From the NCBI GenBank assembly GCA_020747065.1, contig JAGMVK010000002.1, positions 1,488,001 to 1,552,000 on the forward strand: a stretch of DNA of 64,000 nt, in the 5' to 3' direction. The stretch's first letter is position 1, and the number at the start of each line of letters is the position of its first letter. Source of the DNA: Cadophora sp. MPI-SDFR-AT-0126. Taxonomy: Eukaryota; Ascomycota; Leotiomycetes; Helotiales; Ploettnerulaceae. Position numbers and translations under genes: made by a program. The notes beneath the pieces were generated by a model. That model saw only the letters and a list, made by a program, of their open reading frames with translations. It was not told where the DNA came from and did no database searches. This document shows positions 11,701-23,539 of the stretch, one piece after another.

Positions 11701-13909
11701 TGCTCATCAGCGGGGAGCCAGGCATGGGTCAATCGTACCTAGGTGGTGGGATTTTAAATCATTTCGAAGGACTGCATGTGCAGAGCTTTGATCTCCCAAC
11801 AATATATAGCGATTCTGCAAGAGTAATCATTTCCCCCGCGCCTTTGGTGAATTTGCTGACATCCTCGATAGTCGCCCGAAGCTGCTATTGTGCAGCTGTT
11901 TGCTGAAGTGAAACGCCACAAACCGAGTGTCATCTATCTGCCTGGAGTTGATACATGGTACCACACACTAAGTGAGGCTGTGATAACCACTTTCCTGGGC
12001 TTGCTACGCTCTATTCCACCTACCGATCCTGTACTCGTCCTTGGGATCACCGACAGTCCCACGGACAAAGTGAATCCAGACATGCTTAAGGATCTGTTTG
12101 GATTCTCACAAAAAAATCGCTTCGTCATTGAGCGCCCGTCCAGAGTAAGTCTGACAATATGTCTCGAGTCTCGACCTAGCTGACTCGATCTAGCAATCTC
12201 GGATAGAGTTCTTCGCTACAATCGCCGAATACGTGCGAAAAGCTCCAAAGGACTTCCCTGAGCCGTTGAATCGGAAGAAAAGGAAGCTTGAGGTGTTGCA
12301 AATCGCGCCTCCCCCACCACCAAAGGAGCCTACGAAAGAAGAAATCAAGGCGCTTAAGAAGAGAGATCATCAACTTTTGAACTTGCTGAAAGTCCAAATC
12401 CAGCCGATTATGGATCAAATCCACCGGAAGTACAAGAAGTTCAGGACTCCTGTCATCCCGCAAAGCCAGATTCAATATCTATATGATGAGCGTGATCCCA
12501 ATTTCGTGCGGCCTGATATCGCCCAGTTCAGACCGTTTGAACTCGACACCGACAAAGATGGCGTCCAAGGGCTTCGGGAGACTGCAAATAACAAATTTTT
12601 CTACAACCTAGAGACTACGACAATCGAGGAGCGTCTATCGAATGGGTTCTATGCTCGTCCTAAGGATTTCCTCGCTGACATCAGATCTCTTGCCAAAGAT
12701 GCTAAACACATTGGAGATAAAGAGCGAGCACTAAAAGCAAACGAGCTTCTCGCAAATGTTGAGGTTGATATAGCCACCATCGAAGCTCAACCCGCCTTTG
12801 CAGATTGCGAAAACGTGTACCAAAGACAGCTGCAAAGAGCGAAAGAGCGTGAAGAGAAGCATAAGAAGCGCCTTGCTGCAGAGCGTGCTTTTGATCCAGT
12901 TGTACAATCTGATCTACCTGAGAGTGGTTTGAACTCGAATGAACAGAACTCGAGGCCTGCGGCTGTGGGAGAGGGGTTACTTGGAAAGCAGCCGATATCG
13001 ATTGTTACACCACTTCATACCTCAAGCGGCTTGTCGAACGGGTTCACTTCTGGTTCTGGACCTTCGCACGGCCAGAACGGCTCTGGACCTTCGCATAGTG
13101 ACGATGTCCAGATGAGTGGGACAGACGACCAAATCTCACAAGCAATGCAACCGCCAGGCCACCCCAGCATGACAAGTGGACCATCTCGACCAAATACACA
13201 GCTCTCTCAACGATCTGTATTCCAGGAGGTCTCACACGACACTTCTCCCGCAGATTTGGCCAATTATGCTTCAACTACTACATCGGGAAAGAAGACCTCA
13301 GAAGGCTGGAGCACGCAAGCCACCAACGGCATCAGCCATAACAATTCATCCAGCCCGATCGACAGGGTAGGCGTCGATTCAGAACTCCCAGATACTCAAG
13401 GCAATACCCAGATCGACACCAGCAGCAGTGATGATTGGATGCACTCCCAAGCTCACGCCATAGCCCGCGGCCATCTCAGCCAGCTCCTCCCATCTCAGAC
13501 CCCCAGCTCAGGTAGCCAACAGTCTCAAGCACCCGCAGTTCCAGCCTTCAGCGCCGGTCCTCATATGCCAGTCTCCAAATCCCGACCGACAGGCTTCGCC
13601 AACCTCTTGAATGACTCACCTGTCGAACCAACCTCCTCGCAAGCCTCCTCCCAGAAAGACATCATAATTGACGACCACTTCGTCGAGGATCTAATCAAGC
13701 GTCTAGTGGATGGCTCAAGCGGGTGCTCGATCGAGCAGCTTGAGCAGATCAACAGGGAGTTAATGGAGACGCTGTGGAGGATGCGGGGCGAATATAATCG
13801 GAACCAGGTCGTCACGGAACTGGCAACGGTGTTCAACGAGACGATCATTGATATTGAGGAGATGCAGAAAGTATTGGCGGCTAGTCAGCCAAATCCGCTG
13901 CATTCGTAG
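8726..13909 (+). CDS. YTA7: Yta7/Abo1/ATAD2-type AAA ATPase with bromodomain, frame broken before Walker A
   Basis: If one C is removed from the C5 run at 10779-10783, exons 8726-11822, 11872-12144 and 12194-13909 give about 1694 residues. The N-terminal 600 residues are acidic, lysine-rich and disordered, with poly-Glu and poly-Asp. AAA domain 1 follows: Walker A G-P-P-G-T-G-K-T at about 694, Walker B I-I-F-F-D-E-I-D at about 755, sensor I-G-A-T-N-R-P and R-R-P-G-R-F-D-R. AAA domain 2 is degenerate (G-E-P-G-M-G-Q-S, Walker lysine lost), as is usual in this family. A divergent bromodomain lies at about 1180-1310. These proteins are hexameric histone chaperones that act on H3-H4 in chromatin. 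As written, the first frame ends at 10897 after 723 codons. Introns of 49 nt (11823-11871 and 12145-12193) are canonical. Confidence 0.88.
10779..10783 (+). other. Frame-breaking C5 homopolymer in the AAA ATPase
   Basis: Upstream frame and downstream frame meet at this run of five C. Both sides carry uninterrupted conserved AAA sequence (F-H-V-T-P, then P-R-G-V-L-F-H-G-P-P), so an intron cannot explain the shift. Four C would restore one frame. Confidence 0.85.
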
Positions 13910-14338
13910 GATGCTTGAAGGCACTGGGCGAGGATTGAATCAGGAAGTAGTGTGATGTGGCTGGTGTGCTGTATGTCTAGCTGAGAAATTGATATCCAGG
14001 ACGCAGGTGGAAGTGGAAGTGGAAGTGGGGGAAAGGAGGAGTTTAAGGGACGGATGTTGACATTAAAATGGCATTGTGTTTTTGGTTTGTTTTCAGGATG
14101 CAAAGGATGGGGCAGGGTGAGAGAAGGTGGTGGTGGTGATCTTCCCCAGTATATTTGTTTTAGTATGCGTGTCTGACATGGTGGAAGAAAAGAGGATGAG
14201 CGAGCGAGCAGAGGAGAGGAGGGGCAGGTCATTGGTTGCATGAGAAAATGATGATAATATATGGCCTTGGTTTTGGTTTGACATTCTTTTGACTTAAATG
14301 TTGTAATAGCTCCGGTGCTACTCTACGACACCACTCAT
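13910..14338. other. Intergenic 3' flank
   Basis: About 430 bp after the AAA ATPase stop. It includes a (GGAAGT)n-like purine repeat near 14010-14028. No gene seen. Confidence 0.55.
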
Positions 14339-15369
14339 TTATTTCCCCACAGTCCGTCCGAGCCTTCTTCTCCCAAGCACCCGTCCCAGCAACCTCATCC
14401 AGAAATGCCTCCCATTCCTCAGCTTCTGGCCCGTGGCTCTCAGCACGGCATCATGCAATCGCTCATCTGCTCCACCTCGGATCGCAATCTCCATCGCAGC
14501 TAAAGCTTTAACTAAATCGGGTGTGAGACCTATGCTGCAGAAAATGGTGACGAAATCTTCTTCGCTGGTGGATACATGTGCAATCTTTAGGTTGGTTTTG
14601 ATGTTTAGGAGGGCTGTGGGGTTTGTCAAAATAAGGTTTGAATTTTCTGGAGTATATGGGAGATATGGGATAGCGGAAGACGCGAAGGACGAGGGAGTGT
14701 ACAACACTGTGTGAACGAAGCTCGGGCTTAAGTATCACATGGTCGATGTATGCGGCACTTCATTTATGAGAGCGTAGAACCCCACTGCAGCTATGTCTGA
14801 AGCTGCCACAACAGGCGCATTGCCCTTCCCGATAGCAGTGACGATGCGATCTGCTTTCTGAACGCTGGGTTTGTTGTTATTAGACCTCAGAGAAGTTCTC
14901 CATATCGTGTGCGTGAGGAGTGACATTTCGAGGCGGCACGTCGAGGAAAGAAGTACCCATAAACCAAGCTGATCTCAGGATCTTATAATCTAAATGTAAG
15001 AGTGAGGAGAAAGGCCGACATTTGCTACATCATGGATCCATCCTCAACGGGGCAGTAGGCCAGCACTCAGCAACACAAATCTTTCCACGCCTATCTCGGT
15101 AGCGAAACCAATAAATTGTTGGCCTGTGGTGCACAGTTCCAGTCTGACGGTGCTACGAGAAAGCGGCTATGATGGAATTGTTAGAGAATGCTGCATTTCT
15201 TGTTTCTCGGTCATACCAATCGCGCGTCACGGTTGGGCAGTTATGGGAGGTGTAGTGCCGTATCGAGAGGCGATGAGCGTTGGGCTGCCGTTGACTGAGA
15301 GGAATCTTGGATGTGAGGTGCGACTCTGCCTTTACCTCCAGTCAGGAGGAAGTTTCCTTTCGAAGACAT
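14339..15369 (-). pseudogene. NmrA-family NAD(P)-binding reductase pseudogene (EasG/festuclavine-dehydrogenase-like)
   Basis: Reading the minus strand from an ATG at 15369, pieces of one protein appear in order but in different frames. An N-terminal L-L-T-G-G-K-G-R-V-A Rossmann loop comes first, then L-I-A-S-R-Y-G, then D-W-Y-D at about 15205. Next are F-L-V-A-P, F-I-G-F-A followed by G-V-E-R-F-V-L-L-S-A, L-R-S-A-W-F-M near 14960, and E-N-F-S-E. The A-S-D-I-A-A-V-G-F-Y-A-L block follows at about 14800. The C-terminal S-E-E-D-F, A-I-R-G-G-A-D-E-R-L and T-G-Q-K-L-R motifs lie in the last open frame (14339-14707). At least four frame changes and several stops (after S-A-G-L-L-P-R and after E-N-F-S-E, for example) separate them, and no consistent set of introns removes these. 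The order and spacing match the roughly 290-residue NmrA subfamily that includes ergot-alkaloid EasG, so this is a complete but dead copy. No other alkaloid gene is nearby. Confidence 0.85.
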
Positions 15370-16000
15370 GGTGATTTGGGCTAGGGTGGACTTTATTGAT
15401 CAATCTTGAGTAGCAACGAATTTTCTTTATCGTAAATAGTAAAGAAGTAGACTGCTGTTGCCAACTAACTTGCAACATTCCTCACTCTCATCGCATACGG
15501 TCAGGGTCGTGGTTATGCCGCCCTCTTTGCGAAGGTAAATTGTTGTGAAATACCCTGACCATACTCCTCCATTGCTGCACCGGCGTAGCAGAAAAGCCAC
15601 TACCCGAGAATCCGGGGTGCCTTCAAACCCAGGAGTTCAAACAGCCGTTTTAAATATGGAGACAGAAGTCGTCCGGGTTTTGACGTTTGTGGGACCCTAG
15701 GCAGTGCAGGTAGAAGGATGTCTTCGTCACAGTAAAAGCCTCAAGTTCGACCTTGAATGTTCGATGGTGACAGGCTAGCCTTGGCCGCATGCTCGCTCTT
15801 GCCATATGAATGCAGACCGAGCTGGGTTACAATTCGTTGCACACTCAGCAGCGAGTCTTTCATCTGTATCTCGAAAGACGGCGACCCTGATACAACTTCG
15901 AAGGGAATTTCGTGTTTCAGGTCAACTCTGGCATATGTCCTCATGCTAGGATAAATCTGCGATCTTTGTTAGACATGCCTTTGCCCATCTCTTGGACAAC
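15370..16000. other. Intergenic stretch with possible 3' exon of the Zn2Cys6 gene
   Basis: A 67-codon open frame on the minus strand (15741-15944) could be spliced onto the regulator upstream. A donor GTGAGT overlaps that gene's stop, and a CTAAC branch with a CCTAG acceptor precedes the frame. Otherwise nothing was recognised. Confidence 0.4.
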
Positions 16001-17617
16001 TCACATGTGAATGCCCATCTGGACCTGAACCTGTCTCCAGTCGTACTTCCTGCTGTATTGGTGCTGTCGTTTCCAAAGGACTTCAAGTAGATCGAGAGCT
16101 CGATCGGCGTGCTGTAGATCGTCAGTATATGCAGAAAGACATGCCAGCAAGGTGCGTACGTAGATGTTAGAATTCGTATCCGCCTTCAACTTTGCACGGA
16201 TCAAATCCTCAGCAACCGGGTCATTAAAGATAGCAATTCCAGCCATAAACAGTCCCCAATACAAACCCATCTCCAAGCCATATCCTCTCGGCATCTCTTT
16301 AGCGATCTCCAGGATATCGGCAATTGCCTCAATAACCTCTTGTTTCTGAGGTTGATTGCCAAGAGGGTCGAGGATGTGATTCAAGTATATGATGCAGCCA
16401 TCTTTACAGGATTTGGTGCTGGAAAATGCTTCCTCCTCCAGGGTCTCAGGGACTGTTAGTTTTCGAGGACGTGCTTGAGTTCTCCAATCATTACTTTGGT
16501 CCCGCAGAGCAGGAGGGCATTGTTGCCACCATGCCAAAAGCTCATCGTGTATATCGGCAGCTTGGAGAGCTATTTCTTCTGGCTGCTGAAGTCCAAGGTC
16601 ACTCATCGAGAGAGCTGATAGACGTGAGAGTTTGGCCATAAAAACCATCAGCTCGTGGAAAAGGTTGGTCATGACATTGCCATCATCGTAGTATGGCCAG
16701 CGACGTGGAGGGGGGCCTTGGCTAGGATCTTGGCTTGTTGCGTCGTCCATCCAATAGTTTCCTTGAATCAGAGGACCACCACCAGAGGAGAGAGATCCAG
16801 ATATGTCCAGTAAGGAGAAGAATCTGGTTAGATAATCGTTGGTCTTGGGACCTCCCCTGAAGAGAATCAAGTCTCTGGCGCCTTGGAGATGTTCAAGCCA
16901 GAGAGAACTTTCGGATTGACATATCTGTGTATGAATTAGCTTGATGATATGGGGTAAGCTAGATTTGTTGAACATACCTCGTACACACATAGGAGCAGGC
17001 AGGCTCCCAAGGTAGAATCGGCACGGGCAATAATGGGATCCGAAAGACTCGAATTTAGTTCGCGGAGAGCCATGGAATAGTGATTGGCAGCAGTGATCAC
17101 ATGTTGAGGCTGACTGCGAGATAGATGACCGGCAGCTAAGGCAGTCATAGAGTGGAGCAAAGCCGGAGACGAGCTCGCAAGGGGGATGAGATCCTCTTGG
17201 AATGGATTGCCCTCATTATCATTGGAATAAGCGAGAAAGCGGCAGCAAAATGTGATGAAGTGGTGCATGTAAGGGATAGTAGAGCGATCAAGGTTGGGGA
17301 ACTCAATTACGAAGTTCTGGCCAGAAAGTAAGTTGCTCAGCTGAGTGCCTTGCTCCATTAAGGAGCCGGATGCCGAGCCGAACTGGCGTTTGTGAGGAAT
17401 CACTTGTAATTCATCACTCCAGGTACATTCTCGCTGTAGACGTTGACATCGTCCACAAATGGGCTTGGCTTCGTCGCACTTGACCTTGCGTTTGCGACAA
17501 GTCAAGCAGCCTAGAGGCAAGCCAGGTGAGTAAGGACGCTAGTCAGATGAGTTCAAAGTTTTTCCTACCCGTTCTTGTCCTGGGTACAGGAGCCTTGATT
17601 CCCATTCCCGGAGCCAT
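16001..17617 (-). CDS. Zn(2)Cys(6) binuclear cluster transcription factor
   Basis: Three exons (17569-17617, 16978-17510, 16001-16924) give 501 residues. The DNA-binding cluster lies at residues 18-45 with the exact spacing C-x2-C-x6-C-x6-C-x2-C-x6-C. The rest is the fungal-specific activator type (Fungal_trans_2-like). It has H-H-F-I-T-F-C, L-L-H-S-M-T-A-L-A-A and H-Y-S-M-A-L-R-E-L near the middle and ends D-W-R-Q-V-Q-V-Q-M-G. The first exon is only 49 nt: Met-Ala-Pro-Gly-Met, then basic residues before the cluster. A 58-nt intron splits the Gly codon ahead of the first Cys. The last codons overlap a strong GTGAGT donor, so a longer isoform using an exon at 15741-15944 is possible. Target genes are unknown. 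The pseudogene next door is its nearest neighbour. Confidence 0.88.
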
Positions 17618-17621
17618 CTCT

Positions 17622-17656
<35 letters not shown>
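17622..17656. repeat. (TCG)n trinucleotide microsatellite in the 5' leader of the Zn2Cys6 gene
   Basis: Nearly 12 perfect units of TCG, reading CGA on the coding strand, start 5 bp upstream of the presumed ATG at 17617. An in-frame stop precedes the repeat, so it is leader and not coding. Confidence 0.9.
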
Positions 17657-17657
<1 letters not shown>

Positions 17658-19716
17658 AGCTCTCGCAAGAATCATGCCGGCAACAATGAGCAGAGGGGGT
17701 GGGCGTACTTGCTATATAGTTGAGGAGCTGACCGTCGGCTCCTCGGGTCGGACAGAGCGAGTGCAGTGTTGTTGGTTTGGTCACGACACTGTCGAGGGAA
17801 CCTTACAGGTGGCGCTGTACTGTAGCTATATAACCGGATCCTTCTCAGGTCGTACAGAGCGTGGTGGTGGGTTGCGGGTTGGTGAGATGGGGATGGATGC
17901 AGATGGAGATGGATGCAGATGGATGAGGTTGAGATGTCGATCGCTGGACCCGGCACGGCAGTGATGGTTGACTGAATAAGCCATAACTGTGGTAAGTTGG
18001 TAACACCACCGGACCCCGAATCTAGTGCGTAGCGAAGTCCCGAATATGGTCTAGCTGGTAATAAGAGCAGAACTAAGTGGGGCATTCATGCCAATGATGG
18101 GCCCGCAAATGGCCCCGCTTTGGCAATTACCGTAAGGAGCTCACGTGGCAGGGGAGGGATCGCGATATCATTGTGTGGAGGAGACAAGGGGCAAGGGCAC
18201 ACACACAATGGAAAGGATGCAAGGGAGGACAAATGAAGCAAGGAAGGGGAAGGAGAAGAAGAAGAAGAGTAGGATCGTACACCCCAGTAGTACGGTATTC
18301 CAGTGCAGTATTCCAATATAGGGTGAAAGACAGCCTCATTTGTCATTTCTTATCGCCATCCATCCATCCATCTACCTTTCCATTAATTTCCTATCTTTCC
18401 TTGTCTTGCCTTGCCTTTTCCGTGCCCTGCCCTGCCCTGCCTTCTCTCTTGTTGATGCGACTTTAGAAAATTCCAGGATGAAATGAGCGTCCGTCCGCCG
18501 TCGTCCATCCGTCTTCAACATGCAGTTGCTGCTGGAAGCAGACTAGCAAAACCAAAAACTCCTCAGCCCACAGCCAATTGACCGCCCTCCTCGCGTCTGT
18601 CATCAAACTTGCGACCAGATTTAATTCGCTGGATGCAGGTGTTATCCTGACCTGCATTTACGCCAGAAGGACGTGCCAAAGGGGGTGGATGGCATGCCAT
18701 GGCACGGGGTGGGATGGGATGGGATGATAGAGGGTCCGTCCGGGGAAGCACCGGATGTGAAGTAGTGCAGGAGTCGGCCATCGAACTTGACGAATTTTAA
18801 CTTTCTCGAATTTGAGCCCGTTCCCGTTTCCGTAGAAGTGCAGAACAAAGGAAGGAAACGCCTCCGGCTTGCAGCTCGCACTCACTTGGACTCGCAGCCC
18901 ATACCTCAAACGAAACTTCAGGACATGCTGCTTGCTTTGCTACGAGTCTTCAAGTCGCAGCCGAGAACTCTACTGCGGCCGAAGTCGTGCGATCTCAAAT
19001 ACCAATCCCATCTCATTCTCCCAATCTGTTGGAGCGGATCGCCGATCTGGACCCTGTGGCGTCTGACAGAATGCTGGCCTGTGCGTGACAAGCTGACCTA
19101 CTGTAGATGAATCCATCTAATCATCTTGATAACCTCATTCAACGTTTCGCAGCTTGAATTTCTGATAGACTACCATCTGATCAATATTGGATAAAATGCC
19201 TCACGGCGGCCCGAGCCATGGGCAAAATTTCAGCTCGTCTGCTGAATATTGACTTCCTGCCTTGGATGAAGTTGATGCGGGATGTGGCTTGCGGTTCCCA
19301 TTAGTGATTGATGGAATTTCGGTAGAAATCAAGCTCGGTACCAGGGATCGGCATGCCAGTCATCAGTGCGATAGTGCGTAACAGCGGTCCAGGATCCATC
19401 GTTTCTTGCCTTTGAAACTCCCCCCGAGCCATTTTTCGGGGAGGATCACAGCGACCGCGCTTCAAAATGTTCGATGAGATATGATACTCCAAATACTGGG
19501 GGGTTGAGCGGAGTCATCCCAGTCGTTCCAAGTTTCCCACATTTCGTCGAGGAAACGGAGACCAAACCCGCGCTCACAACCGCCGTTCCTACTTGCGGAG
19601 AAATGTGGAGGAGTTATGGATACGATGTTATGATATCAGGAGTCGACTAGGTAGGTATGATTATATGGCTACTATGTGATAGGATATATGGCAAGATATA
19701 TAAAGAGAGCATCAGA
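17657..19716. other. Long intergenic region, simple-sequence rich
   Basis: About 2 kb of promoter and flank without a convincing gene. It has low-complexity patches: GAAGAA at 18250-18270, CATC units near 18356-18372, CCTTG and CCCTG units near 18405-18440, and GGGAT units near 18708-18726. Open frames here are made of these repeats or are shadows. Confidence 0.6.
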
Positions 19717-21673
19717 TTAGGTTGTGTGAGCCTTTCCTTCGGTTTCTTCTTGCACCTTCCTCAACGAAGTTGCTTCTCTCGCCAAGTACTCTGAACACTC
19801 CTTTCTGCTCTTCACTTCATCAATGAAGAAGATTCCGATGAAGGGGACGACAATTAAAGATGCTGCCCAAGGGAAGGCGGTCCACTATTGGTATGTTAGC
19901 TCTGCATCTTTTCAAGGTCTCGGGCAGGGTGAGGGACATCGAAATGTGATCTTCAGGCACAACTTCCATTCATGGCTTTCGGCGCATGAACAGTTTTAGA
20001 GGATCGCAAGCCATTTGAGGGGGTAAGAGACAAGGAGGGGGGTGCCTACTTGATTTCCGTTTGCATCCACAATAGCACTGCTGACAATCGGTCCGATCCA
20101 TGCGGAGCCTTTTGAGACAATCCCCAAAAGACTGAAAAACATATACTCTCTGCCACGCGGGACGAGCTCTGCCATGAAAGCTTGGCCGTAAGAGAACTGG
20201 GGTCCCAGAGTCAACCCAAAAGTCGCATTGAAAGCCCAGAACTCCCACTCGTTGTGGTAGCCGACTTTGTCAGTCCAGATTCCGAGCATTCCCCACCCAG
20301 AAGCAATTACACACCCAGCGTTGGTGATTTGGAGCATGGTCTTGGTTCGGAGCTTAAAGAACTTCTGGATGTAATATGCGACAAAGACACCGATGCCGGC
20401 AGACCCTCCTTGAACCATGATGAGATACGTATTTGAGATCGCAGAGAACTCAACAACTTGCGCCTGAGCAATCGAGATGAGGGTAAGCGTCGTGCTGAGA
20501 CCATCTGCGAGAAGGAAGAAGGCGACCAGGTAGAAGAAAGTCTGCTTCAGCGTCCAGACCTGCTTCGCAGCGAACCAAGTCTGTTTGAACCCGAAAGTCA
20601 GGTAGTTATCTCCAGCTGGCAGCTTGGGGCCAGGTCGTTTCTTTTCCCACAAGAACCATGGGATCGCAAGTACGATCCAGAATCCGGTGCAAACTGCGAC
20701 TGATACCGAGTATCCCCAGTTGTTCTTCTCAACCGAATCGTCCGCGCCGATACCAACTAGTGCCGCCAGCGACAGAGCGGTACAGATGGTAAATCCGGCG
20801 TTATTCCACACATAACTCATATTCATGATCTTTGATCTACTCATTGAGCATGTTCGCTCGAATTGGGCCTCGTCGATCGTGCCATTCAATAAGTCCTCTC
20901 TTGCCTGCCGGACTTCCGGAAGATCGTGGGCTAACTTTGGGAAGATTGCGTTGAAAAAGACGTACGATGCCCAGAAAGTGACACCTGCAGGGACACAACG
21001 GTCAGTTCCGTTGGAAGGAATTTGTGAGACAGGTTGTAACTTACCACTGATGATGTACAATGCCATAGCAATCCTCCATTTTGAAGCCGTGGTGACGCCC
21101 AGGAAGCCAAATTCAAAAGCCCAGGAAAGAACGGAGAAGCCCCTCACTACCCAAGGGTTCCAATTGCCGAAATCTGCCAAACTTCCAACACTGATAAAGA
21201 CGAGCGCTTGTGAAAGGAATGTCAATCCGGATCCAATCAGAACCACGGAAGTGTAGGCTTTGTGTTTGTTTCCACCTCCCCAGAATACATGGCACGGCGC
21301 ATCGGGGTCAACGTCGCAAGACGAGCTGCCGAGGGGAAGAACATTGGGATTGAATCCTGCCTGGTAGATCAAGTTCTGGAAAAGAAGGTTGGAACTGATC
21401 AGGTCAGAGTGTGATTATGCTAACAGATGCTTCCTGTGGGACTTACTATTGAAATGAACCAATGCCATTGTTTCCTGCATAGTAGAGATAGTAGGAATAG
21501 ACCTCCTTTTTGCTCGCCGGAGCTCCTACTGGCGTGTACTGATCGAGATCATGAATGTCATGAGGCGTTGAACCACTACTAGACTCAGGGCCTGGCGCAG
21601 CCACAGCAGTGAAGGCCAACTTGGAGATATGGTCCCCCTCCCCCTCAGTTATGTACTTGTCCTGCTCGGCCAT
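19717..21673 (-). CDS. Atg22-like MFS permease (vacuolar amino-acid effluxer family)
   Basis: Four exons (21447-21673, 21045-21394, 20050-20984, 19717-19884) make 559 residues. After a 60-residue polar tail comes the family signature Y-Y-L-Y-Y-A-G-N-N-G-I-G-S-F, then about 11-12 hydrophobic membrane spans. The loop motif P-R-G-R-E-Y-M-F-F-S-L lies before the last spans, followed by S-A-W-I-G-P-I-V-S-S-A-I. The last exon adds W-T-A-F-P-W, a final span and the family-typical E-V-K-S-R-K-E-C tail. Atg22 proteins export amino acids from the vacuole after autophagic breakdown. Filamentous fungi have several paralogues, so this copy may have another cargo or membrane. The second intron (20985-21044) is 60 nt and stop-free. 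The last intron is long (165 nt). The ATG at 21673 is preferred over a GTG frame start 12 nt upstream. Confidence 0.88.
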
Positions 21674-23539
21674 GACGGATGACACGAGGTCGAGATAGAG
21701 TTCAGTCGGCGGGTTCTAAATCCCACGGCTCAGATCGCTGCGACTTCTTGAAGAACAGACAGCGGGTCGAGGAAAACTAGATGCTGACTTTGTTTGCGGA
21801 AGTGGCTCTGCTCCTCTCAAGTACCCAGAGCAGCAGAACGGCTTTCCCTGCTTCCTGGACCCAGCACGATGGAAAGTGGGTTGGCAATTGAAGCGTTTGT
21901 TTCGGGACGGGACGGGGAAGACGGGACACTGCAGCAATATGCCAGGCGGGCCAGCAGCAAGCATCGAAAAGTGGCATGAAGAGGAAATTTGTTTTGGCAG
22001 GGCTGTGAAGTTGTGAAGCTGTGAAGCTGTGAAGCGATTCAGGAATGGAAGCGGCGTCCTCGTGCTGATTGGCCACCTTCCCCCGCCCCTTGACTCTCCT
22101 TTTCGCAAGCAGACTTCCATGGTTGTCGACTCGTCGTCGTACACACGGCGGACTAACCGAATGCTTCCAGCACCGAAGTGCTAAACGGTTACTTTCGTTC
22201 TTGATCAGACCCTTTTCTCCGCACACACAACACAAAGCCAATAGATGTCGGTAATGAGGAGAGCTTTTGCGGAACTTGCCTCAGGGCGGCCAATTAGAGA
22301 AGATAAGAGTGGAGACCCGCATCCGTATCCCAACTCCCGCATCCCAAGCCAAGCCCCAGCTGCATGTTGTGGACACCCTTACTAATTCAAGACTAACAGG
22401 TAAATCGCCTTCTCCCGCCTTACCCGATAAAGACGATTCTCTATCTTGCCGACAGCCTTGTGGCCTCAGTCCTCAGAGAATGCAACCACACTGCAAAACA
22501 TGGACTGATTGTGAGACGCCAGACCGTTCCCCAACCAAGTATATCGTACTAGTAGCGAGAGGGAGTACGTACTGTATGATACATGAAGTTGAGGAGGAAA
22601 TTGATTGAGCCTCTGAAAGGCGAAGTTGCGGAGTCAAAAGCGGCATTGGACGGCCACAACCCCTCACTGAAGGTTTGCCCCAGAAGTCAAGACTCAGGGT
22701 GTAGATAGAGTTGTCGATTTCTGGGGGGCTGAAAAGTGATACAATTAAGGGCATAATCATATTCATAATAAGCATGAATATGGCCATGAGCATGAGATCA
22801 ATCAATTCTCTCCACTTTCCTCACTACACATGAGAATTGGAAAACTAACAAACGCCTTTGAAAAGCGGCGTGTTTCTGGCCTCAGTCCTTCATCCATTCA
22901 TTCGGCTTCCTCCTGACTGTCTCGCCTGTCTGTCTATCACCTTCTCTTTTGCTCCAGACAGTCCAGAGGTGGAAATCAGACAGATGAAATAGAAGTACAA
23001 ATAAAAGCTAAAAATAAAAAAACACGTCCAGAACTATGATTGGCCAGTGTAAAATATCCTCGTCTAACTTTCCTCTTGCGGCAGGTTTTTCCGGGGAACT
23101 GGACCACGTGCATGATGTCGCGATTTCTCTAGCAACTGACTCGCTTTACACCTCTTAAAGCGTATCTCATCCACATTTCCCGAGTCATATCTCGCTCGCA
23201 AACGACTCCATGCGAGTCCACCGCAGCGATCCGTTCCAGCGCCGTCATGATAGACCCGTTGTCTTCAAACGTTACAGGCAAATACATTTCGTCTCCGGTG
23301 CTGGTGTAAGGATTAATCCTGCCCATCAGGATCCCACTGCTGCAGTCCATGTGGCCCGTAGGCAGTGGAGTGGATGTACATCTGATCTAGGCGATGAAAT
23401 TTTTGGTGCCTTATGGGAAACATGCATGGCGAACCCAGCCGACGGCTATCTCATTCTCACGATCCCCCTGATCCTGCAATGCTTTACAAAACCAACAACT
23501 CGCTCTCTCCCTCTCTCTTGAATATCGGAATGTACTTCA
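21674..23539. other. Divergent intergenic region between Atg22-like permease and hydantoinase
   Basis: About 1.9 kb. It carries four copies of the 8-mer TGTGAAGC (first copy with one change) at 22004-22035. A protein-like short frame at 23129-23350 (-) is listed separately. No other gene or RNA was recognised. Confidence 0.55.
23129..23350 (-). CDS. Possible small protein, 73 residues, unrecognised
   Basis: A complete ATG-to-stop frame with balanced, protein-like composition (several Met, charged and aromatic residues, no low complexity). The C-terminal half is E-R-D-M-T-R-E-M-W-M-R-Y-A-L. I recognise no family. It lies 190 bp upstream of the hydantoinase start on the opposite strand, so it could be a small divergent gene, a last exon of something decayed, or chance. 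Confidence 0.22.
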   Translation of the reverse strand: MDCSSGILMGRINPYTSTGDEMYLPVTFEDNGSIMTALERIAAVDSHGVVCERDMTREMWMRYALRGVKRVSC

